Source: an uncultured Clostridia bacterium (GTDB taxonomy: Bacteria; Bacillota; Clostridia; Oscillospirales; Oscillospiraceae). From it: a DNA stretch of 28,327 bases. A model generated the notes under the pieces. The model ran no database searches. It was not told the origin of the DNA and saw only the letters and a program-made list of their open reading frames with translations. The first letter of the stretch is position 1. Each line of letters starts with the position of its first letter. Position numbers and translations under genes: made by a program. Location: the NCBI GenBank assembly GCA_937894515.1, contig CALCRH010000074.1, positions 1-28,327 on the forward strand, in the 5' to 3' direction. Shown here piece after piece: positions 23,287 to 28,327 of this stretch.

Positions 23287-26166
23287 TTAAATCTTGCCCA
23301 GTTCACGGAGAACCTTTTCCGGCGTCATAGGCCAGGAGCGCATCCAGATCCCACAGGCATCATGAATGGCAATGCCGATAGCCGGTGCCGCACCGTTGCA
23401 GGCGATCTCGGAAATGGACTTAGCACCAAAGGGACCGTCTTTGTCATCCACGTCTATCAGCACCGCCTTGAAATCCTCAGGTGCTTCGCCGATCATGGGC
23501 GCACCATAGTCGGTGAGGTTGGCGTTGATGCACTTGCCGCTGCTGTCCAGCTTCATATCCTCATATAGCGTATGGCCGATGGATTTCATCACAGCGCCAT
23601 ACATCTGGCACAGCGCCGCCTCGGGATTGATAGGCGTACCGGCATCCTGCAGAGCGTAGAACTTCTGCACCTTGATCTCGCCTGTCTTGACGTTCACCGC
23701 CACCTGAGCAAAGTGTGCGCCATAGGGCACCGAGGAAGCAGCCGTCACGAAGCTGCCATGTGCTACCATCTGTCCCCGACCGGTACCGGAAATAGCGGTA
23801 TGGCTCAGCTCCTGATAGGAGATGGCCTTGCCGGTCTTCTTGGAATAGACCTCGCCGGGTGCACGGACATCCAAATCGGACTCGTTTTCCTCCATCTGGA
23901 GAGCGGCTTCCTTCAAAATCAACGCTTTCAGATTTTGCGTCGCCACCAGAGAAGCATTGCCGCTGAAGAATGTGCCGGAGGACGCATAAGCACCGGTATC
24001 AAAGGCACAGGAGTCGGTATCGCCGGACACAACGGTGACACGTTCCATGGGGAGCTTCAAGACCTCCATGACGATCTTGGCGGAGATGGTGTCGAGACCC
24101 GTACCCAGATCGGCGCCGCCGCTGTTCAGAATCACCGTGCCGTCTGTTTCCAGCTTGGCAATCGCTTCCGCGTGGTCCAGACCCGGCAGGCCGCTGCCCT
24201 GCATGATCATGGCAAAGCCCTTGCCGATCTTCCAGTCGGGATCAGCGGACACCTCTTTCTTGCCCCACTCGATCATCTGACAGCCCTTTTCAATGGCTTC
24301 GTCCAAACCGCAGGAGCCAACGGGCACCACGTTACCCTCGCGTCCCTCGCCCAGACCCTTGAGGATCTCCAACATATAGCCCTCGGACACGTGGTTCTTC
24401 TCCACCATGGTCTTATAGTCCACGCCCAGCTTGTCGGCCAGCTCCGCCATGGCCATCATGATGCCGTAGTTGCCCTTGGGGGTGCCGTAGCCCTGATAGG
24501 CGCCGGCAGGCGGTGTGTTGGTGTAGAACACCTTTAGATCGTACGCCATGTTATCCACGGCGAACAGAGGCAGGGTCTTGGAGCAGCTGTTCATAGGCAC
24601 GGTCAGGCAGTGGTTGCCATAGGGTCCGGTGTTGGCACAGACCTCCATGAAGATGGCGGTGATAGTGCCGTCCTTCTTACCGCCCATCTTGACCTTGACC
24701 CGCATGGGGTGCCGGGTGGAGTTGGCGATAAACTCTTCCTCCCGGGTGTTGCGATAGTAAACGGGTTTGCCGGTGATCCATGCGGCATAGCCGGTCAGAT
24801 CCTCCACCAAAATGTCCTGCTTGGAGCCGTAGCCGCCGCCCACGCGCTCTTTAATGATATGAATTTTGTTTTCGGGAATGCCACAGACCCAACTGACGAT
24901 ACGGCGCACATGGTACGGTACCTGGGTGGAACAGTTCATCACCAGTCGGCCGCCCTCGATATGGGCGTAGCAGACGTGGGGCTCTAGCGGGGTGTGCTGG
25001 ATCTGGCTGGTCTGATAAGTGCGCTCCACAATGGCATCTGCCTCGGCAAATCCCTTTTCCATGTCGCCGATACCGCCCTTGTTGGACGCGGCGATATTCT
25101 TGTGAATGTCAGCACCCAGCGGGAACTGATAAACCACGTCACCCTCCCGCTTATCGCCTGCCTTGGCGTTGAACGCGTCCAGATCGGCAGGCTCACCGGC
25201 GTTGTACTTCACCGGGCCGTTATGGACCAGCGGAGCGTTTTCCGCCATGGCCTCCTCCACGGTGAACACGGCGGGTTGCGGCTCATATTCCACCTTGATG
25301 AGAGAGGCCGCTCTGTCGGCAATCTCGGGCGTGCGGGCTACGATACCCGCCACACGGTCACCCACGTGGCGCACCTTGCGGTTGAAAAGCCGCCGATCAT
25401 GGGGGGACGGCTCGGGATTGCCCTGTCCGGCCTGCATATAGTACACATCGGGGCAATTTTCCGCCGTGATGATGGCAGCAACGCCGTCAAGTTTTTCCGC
25501 TTCACAGGTATTGATACTCTTGATATAGGCGCTGGCAAAGGGACTGCGTAGTACATGGAGACAATAAGCATCGGCAGGAACTTTGTCCTCCACGAACACG
25601 CTCTCGCCGGAGACCAGCGCCGCGCCATCGATCTTGTCCATGGGCTTGCCGATCACATCCAGATGGGGGCGGAAGCTGGGGGCAATCTCGCTGCGGAATT
25701 CGCCAAAATCGCGCAGTTCCGTCGCCAACTTCACCGCCAGATAGTAGTGCTCATACCCCGCGTCGCGTATGAAGATACTGGACAGCACGTCCTTGACTTC
25801 CTCTCGGGTGGGGTTGGGTTTCTTCTCTAACAGCCAGGTCAGCATCAGCGCCGCGGCAGGGGCGTTATAGGCGCTCTGCACGATGCCCGCGGCGACCATA
25901 GCCTTTTGAACATAGTTCAGCTCACGACCATTGAGGAGTGACTCTGCCGTACGGATTTCAGCGCCCTCCACCTGATAGAGCAGGACAAAGTTGGCATATT
26001 TCAGCATGTCGTCGATGATGACGGTATCGCTGCCGGCAAAGCCTTCGGCATCGTCGCTGTCGCGGACGGAGTGATATCCGGCACGGTACAGCACGTCACG
26101 CAGACGCTCGGTGCCTTCCCCGCGTAAAACGACGTTTTCGCCGTTGATTCTGCATTTCACGTCCAT
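23287..26166 (-). CDS. xdhD: XdhD-type molybdenum hydroxylase, molybdopterin-binding large subunit
   Basis: The 959-residue protein closely resembles E. coli XdhD (956 residues), a putative hypoxanthine/xanthine-type hydroxylase of the selenium-dependent molybdenum hydroxylase group. Residues 1 to about 150 have the shape of a [2Fe-2S] subunit, but the ligand cysteines are gone: GFAGSD (42-47), QSAYNAP (97-103) and IRDAGY (133-138) stand where CxxxxCxxC, QCGFCxPG and CRCTGY would be. The catalytic part follows, with ERVGGGYGSKQD, AYQGYGTPKG and the C-terminal GPFGAKSISE, whose Glu (920) is the expected catalytic base. The ATG at 26166 follows GGGGAGG. It is the last gene of the operon. Electrons must leave through another subunit, since this one cannot hold Fe-S clusters. 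Confidence 0.93.
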   Translation of the reverse strand: MDVKCRINGENVVLRGEGTERLRDVLYRAGYHSVRDSDDAEGFAGSDTVIIDDMLKYANFVLLYQVEGAEIRTAESLLNGRELNYVQKAMVAAGIVQSAYNAPAAALMLTWLLEKKPNPTREEVKDVLSSIFIRDAGYEHYYLAVKLATELRDFGEFRSEIAPSFRPHLDVIGKPMDKIDGAALVSGESVFVEDKVPADAYCLHVLRSPFASAYIKSINTCEAEKLDGVAAIITAENCPDVYYMQAGQGNPEPSPHDRRLFNRKVRHVGDRVAGIVARTPEIADRAASLIKVEYEPQPAVFTVEEAMAENAPLVHNGPVKYNAGEPADLDAFNAKAGDKREGDVVYQFPLGADIHKNIAASNKGGIGDMEKGFAEADAIVERTYQTSQIQHTPLEPHVCYAHIEGGRLVMNCSTQVPYHVRRIVSWVCGIPENKIHIIKERVGGGYGSKQDILVEDLTGYAAWITGKPVYYRNTREEEFIANSTRHPMRVKVKMGGKKDGTITAIFMEVCANTGPYGNHCLTVPMNSCSKTLPLFAVDNMAYDLKVFYTNTPPAGAYQGYGTPKGNYGIMMAMAELADKLGVDYKTMVEKNHVSEGYMLEILKGLGEGREGNVVPVGSCGLDEAIEKGCQMIEWGKKEVSADPDWKIGKGFAMIMQGSGLPGLDHAEAIAKLETDGTVILNSGGADLGTGLDTISAKIVMEVLKLPMERVTVVSGDTDSCAFDTGAYASSGTFFSGNASLVATQNLKALILKEAALQMEENESDLDVRAPGEVYSKKTGKAISYQELSHTAISGTGRGQMVAHGSFVTAASSVPYGAHFAQVAVNVKTGEIKVQKFYALQDAGTPINPEAALCQMYGAVMKSIGHTLYEDMKLDSSGKCINANLTDYGAPMIGEAPEDFKAVLIDVDDKDGPFGAKSISEIACNGAAPAIGIAIHDACGIWMRSWPMTPEKVLRELGKI

Positions 26167-26170
26167 GGCG

Positions 26171-26872
26171 TTACCTCCCCAAAGTGAACACGGTCTCGGC
26201 CAGATACTTCTTGTACTCAGCGCTGCCGGTCACATCATCCACAAAGGTCATATCCTTTGCCAAGTCAGCGGTGTTGCCATAGGTAAAGGGCGTACCGGAG
26301 ACGCTCAAGGCGTAAATGCCGCTGCTCTCAGCGGCAATCAGCGCGGCATGGCTGGCGCTGGTGTTGCCGAAGCGCTTGACCCAACCGATGCGGTCTTCGT
26401 CCACCACGATATAGCGGATAAAGCGCTTGCAGGTACATTGCAGATACTCTCCAATGGGTTTCATCTCCTCGCCGTGAGGAGTAACGGTATCCAAAACGGC
26501 ATCGGCGGCAGTCAGCGCGGCGGCCATGTAGCTGTCCTGACGGCGCAGAGCCACGTTGCCGCCGATAGTGGCACTCTGACGGCGGACAAAAGAAGCGCAA
26601 AAGCCTGCGGCCTCCCGAATAAAATCGGGAACCAGTTCACTGTCAATCACCTGCTGCAAGGTACATCTCGCACCGATCCACACCTTGCCGTCTCGCACGG
26701 TGATGGTGTCATATTTCTCATCCAAGCCGTTGATGTCGATAAGATCCTTGCCCGGTGCGGCACCATTCAGGCGCAGATCGTCCGTGCCGCCGGCCAGATA
26801 GACGCTGGTTTCCGCGTTTGCTTTGCGGAGCTGTACCGCTTCCAAAGCTGTTTTCGGGTGAAAAATCATCAT
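26171..26872 (-). CDS. ygfM: YgfM-like FAD-binding subunit of a molybdenum hydroxylase
   Basis: The 233-residue protein resembles E. coli YgfM, the partner of XdhD. The FAD-binding loop is VYLAGGTDDLRLNG and the second motif is QSATIGGNVALRRQDSYM. EYLQCTCKRFIRYI matches the family-specific CxC region. The usual SPxSDxxP motif is absent, as in YgfM. It is shorter at its C-terminus than standard XdhB/CoxM subunits (about 280-290 residues). The start is the ATG at 26872, with AAGGAG seven bases upstream; a longer frame to 27004 overlaps the preceding FAD gene and has no support. It is 11 bases from the upstream gene and 4 bases from xdhD. Confidence 0.88.
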   Translation of the reverse strand: MMIFHPKTALEAVQLRKANAETSVYLAGGTDDLRLNGAAPGKDLIDINGLDEKYDTITVRDGKVWIGARCTLQQVIDSELVPDFIREAAGFCASFVRRQSATIGGNVALRRQDSYMAAALTAADAVLDTVTPHGEEMKPIGEYLQCTCKRFIRYIVVDEDRIGWVKRFGNTSASHAALIAAESSGIYALSVSGTPFTYGNTADLAKDMTFVDDVTGSAEYKKYLAETVFTLGR

Positions 26873-26883
26873 AGGCAATCTCC

Positions 26884-27747
26884 TTACTCGACGCGACCGG
26901 CAGGGTGTCCGGCAATCAGCGCATCGATGAAATGGGATAACATTCTCCGTGTGGTATTGCGGCGGTATTCCGGCATGGCGTGGGGGCTGATAACGCCATT
27001 CCACGCGTCAAGGAATTCTTCTTTACAGTCTGCCAGTTCGCTGACTTTTTTGCCAATCAGCAGTTCCTCTGCCTGACGGGAACGCATGACCTTGGGGCCT
27101 GCGGCGCCGCTGGATGCCCGGAAGTCCATTACCACACCATTTTCAATTTTTGCCGCCGCAGAAAGGGTCAGCTTGGAAATGGCGTTAGCACGGCGCATAC
27201 CTACCTTGCGGAAGAAAATGTGGGTAAAGTCAGTCTTGGGAATGATGACCTTGGTGATCAGCTCGTCATCATGGATCGCCGTCTTTTTCGTGGCGATGAT
27301 ATAGTCGTCCACCTTCATGCGGCGCTCACCATCTATGCTCTTTAGCACCACCTCCGCGTCCAGCAGAATGAGGGGCTGGGGCATATCGCCCTTGGGCGAG
27401 GCGTTGCCGATATTGCCGCCGATGGTAGCAGTGTTCCGCAGGGCGATAGCGCCCATGCGGGATGCGGCATCACGCACCAGCGGGTGTACCAATTCGTTTG
27501 CGGCAATCTCCGCAGAGGTGGTGCAGGCGCCGATTTCTACGCTGCCATCGGGGCTTTGGGTAATGCCTTTTAATTCCGGCAGATTGGTGATGACCAGCAC
27601 GTCTTTTTCAAAAGCAGGCGTAATCCCCGCTCCCATGCTGTTTGCCACCATCAGATCAGAGCCGCCGGCCAGCGGAATTGCTCCGGTGGCTTTACGGATT
27701 TCCAACGCTTCTTTCAAAGACTGGGGAATGTAGCATTTTACTTCCAT
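26884..27747 (-). CDS. FAD-binding subunit of a xanthine dehydrogenase-type molybdenum hydroxylase
   Basis: The 287-residue protein fits the CoxM/XdhB FAD subunit. The first FAD loop is IPLAGGSDLMVANSMG, the second is NTATIGGNIGNASPKGDMPQPL, and the C-terminal CO dehydrogenase flavoprotein-type domain includes FFRKVGMRRANAISKL. It would take electrons from the [2Fe-2S] subunit and pass them to NAD or another acceptor. Its start overlaps the end of the [2Fe-2S] gene by 10 bases, indicating translational coupling. Together with the partial molybdopterin subunit and the small subunit upstream it forms a standard three-subunit set. It differs clearly from the YgfM-like subunit encoded next. Confidence 0.93.
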   Translation of the reverse strand: MEVKCYIPQSLKEALEIRKATGAIPLAGGSDLMVANSMGAGITPAFEKDVLVITNLPELKGITQSPDGSVEIGACTTSAEIAANELVHPLVRDAASRMGAIALRNTATIGGNIGNASPKGDMPQPLILLDAEVVLKSIDGERRMKVDDYIIATKKTAIHDDELITKVIIPKTDFTHIFFRKVGMRRANAISKLTLSAAAKIENGVVMDFRASSGAAGPKVMRSRQAEELLIGKKVSELADCKEEFLDAWNGVISPHAMPEYRRNTTRRMLSHFIDALIAGHPAGRVE

Positions 27748-28217
27748 AAGTCCGCTCCTTTCTTGGCGGCCAGATGAATGGACTCCACGATCAGATCATA
27801 GCCGGTGCAGCGGCAGATGTTGCCGCTGATGCCGATACGAATTTCTTCTTCGGTGGGATCGGGGTTGTTGCTTAAAAGCACATACGCCGCCATCACCATG
27901 CCGGGGATGCAGAAGCCGCACTGGACCGCGCCGCCCTCAGCAAAGGCGTCGATGATGCACTTTCCCTTTTCCGTATCGCGGATGCCCTCGATGGTCAAAA
28001 ACTCCGCGCCGTTGCAGCTTGCCACAGGAATGATACAGGAAGTAACCAGCTTCCCGTCCTTAATGACGGAGCAGGCGCCGCATTCGCCCTCACCGCACCC
28101 CTCTTTGCTGCCGGTAAGGCCGTAATCCTCCCGCAGAACGTCCAAAAGACGGCGCAGGGGATCACCGGTATAGACTTTCTGCTCTCCATTCAGGGTAAAA
28201 CGAATTTCAGTGAACAT
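27738..28217 (-). CDS. [2Fe-2S] subunit of a molybdenum hydroxylase
   Basis: The 159-residue protein fits the CoxS/XdhC small subunit. The plant ferredoxin-like cluster is held by Cys41, 46, 49 and 61 (EGCGEGECGAC, then VTSC). The second cluster is held by Cys100, 103, 135 and 137 (QCGFCIPG, then CRCTGY). All eight ligands are present. It passes electrons from the molybdenum site to FAD. The ATG at 28217 overlaps the stop of the upstream large-subunit gene, so start and context agree. It is the only intact Fe-S subunit visible in an operon with two molybdopterin subunits. Confidence 0.96.
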   Translation of the reverse strand: MFTEIRFTLNGEQKVYTGDPLRRLLDVLREDYGLTGSKEGCGEGECGACSVIKDGKLVTSCIIPVASCNGAEFLTIEGIRDTEKGKCIIDAFAEGGAVQCGFCIPGMVMAAYVLLSNNPDPTEEEIRIGISGNICRCTGYDLIVESIHLAAKKGADLWK

Positions 28218-28327
28218 TTTTCAGCGCCTCCTCAATGTCTTCCGGCGGAATGGGAATGGCCGTAAACTGCGTTCCCAGCGCCCGCTCCACCGCGTCCACG
28301 TACGCCGCGGACGCACCGTTGAACACC
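28207..28327 (-). CDS. C-terminal end of a second molybdopterin-binding subunit, cut by window edge
   Basis: The minus strand from the window edge to a TGA at 28207 encodes 39 residues: VFNGASAAYVDAVERALGTQ, then FTAIPIPPEDIEEALKNVH. This resembles the last helix and tail of xanthine dehydrogenase-type large subunits (a short alpha-helix followed by an xIPxxPED type ending). The position directly upstream of, and overlapping, the [2Fe-2S] gene agrees with the common large-small-FAD gene order. The fragment is too short for a firm family call, and the catalytic part lies outside the window. Confidence 0.6.
   Translation of the reverse strand, partial: VFNGASAAYVDAVERALGTQFTAIPIPPEDIEEALKNVH

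Noticed and set aside
23287..26166. Loss of Fe-S ligands in XdhD as a novel mutation
   Set aside because: The E. coli XdhD N-terminus, as I remember it, has the same cysteine-free remnant, so it is a family property and not unique to this gene.

Overview
The window looks like chromosomal core sequence from an anaerobic, gut-type Firmicute (class Clostridia), probably an Oscillospirales/Oscillospiraceae relative. This is inferred from the gene set (type III glutamine synthetase, class B sortase, GGGtGRT protein, ATP-dependent PEP carboxykinase, phosphate butyryltransferase family, YqeB/SelD and XdhD-type molybdenum hydroxylases), from strong AGGAGG-type ribosome binding sites and sigma-A-like promoters, and from a base composition that looks a little above 50% GC by eye. 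No similarity search was possible; families are named from motifs and memory. I saw no phage, transposase, integrase or CRISPR array.

Layout. (1) 1-2334, minus: trpS, a NifU-like Fe-S scaffold protein and a GGGtGRT protein cut by the left edge. (2) 2384-3412, minus: a DUF2804 protein, divergent from (3) 3495-7820, plus: gltX, a SpoIIM-like membrane protein and glutamine synthetase III, closed by a terminator shared with (4) a YkvI-like permease on the minus strand. (5) 8982-11202, plus: a phosphate butyryltransferase-family enzyme and a PLP aminotransferase, followed by a 358-base intergenic stretch packed with hairpins and a duplicated terminator. (6) asnA (plus), a DivIVA-like coiled-coil protein (minus), tRNA-Arg(ACG) and, just downstream, a second copy of the tRNA 3' end inside a foldback sequence. 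(7) A class B sortase (minus), a threonine aldolase-like enzyme (plus), and a small unknown protein downstream of pckA (minus). (8) 17752-20930, minus: yqeB-selD-rRNA methyltransferase operon, divergent from a ModE-like regulator (plus) across a compact promoter pair with a palindrome. (9) A CapD/WbpM-like sugar nucleotide dehydratase gene broken by one missing base. (10) 23241-28327, minus: a molybdenum hydroxylase operon running off the right edge: molybdopterin subunit (C-terminal end only), [2Fe-2S] subunit, FAD subunit, YgfM-like FAD subunit and XdhD-like large subunit.

How the genes fit together. The right third carries a molybdenum/selenium theme. SelD makes selenophosphate and YqeB belongs to the family tied to the selenium-dependent form of the molybdenum cofactor. 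XdhD/YgfM are the family linked to purine (hypoxanthine/xanthine/urate) metabolism, and the divergent ModE-like protein is a plausible regulator. The left two thirds are mainly amino acid, tRNA charging and central carbon genes (trpS, gltX, GSIII, asnA, pckA). The most interesting unexplained items are the foldback sequence after tRNA-Arg, the composite hairpin block before asnA, the palindrome between yqeB and the ModE-like gene, and the two-large-subunit, one-Fe-S-subunit molybdenum hydroxylase operon.
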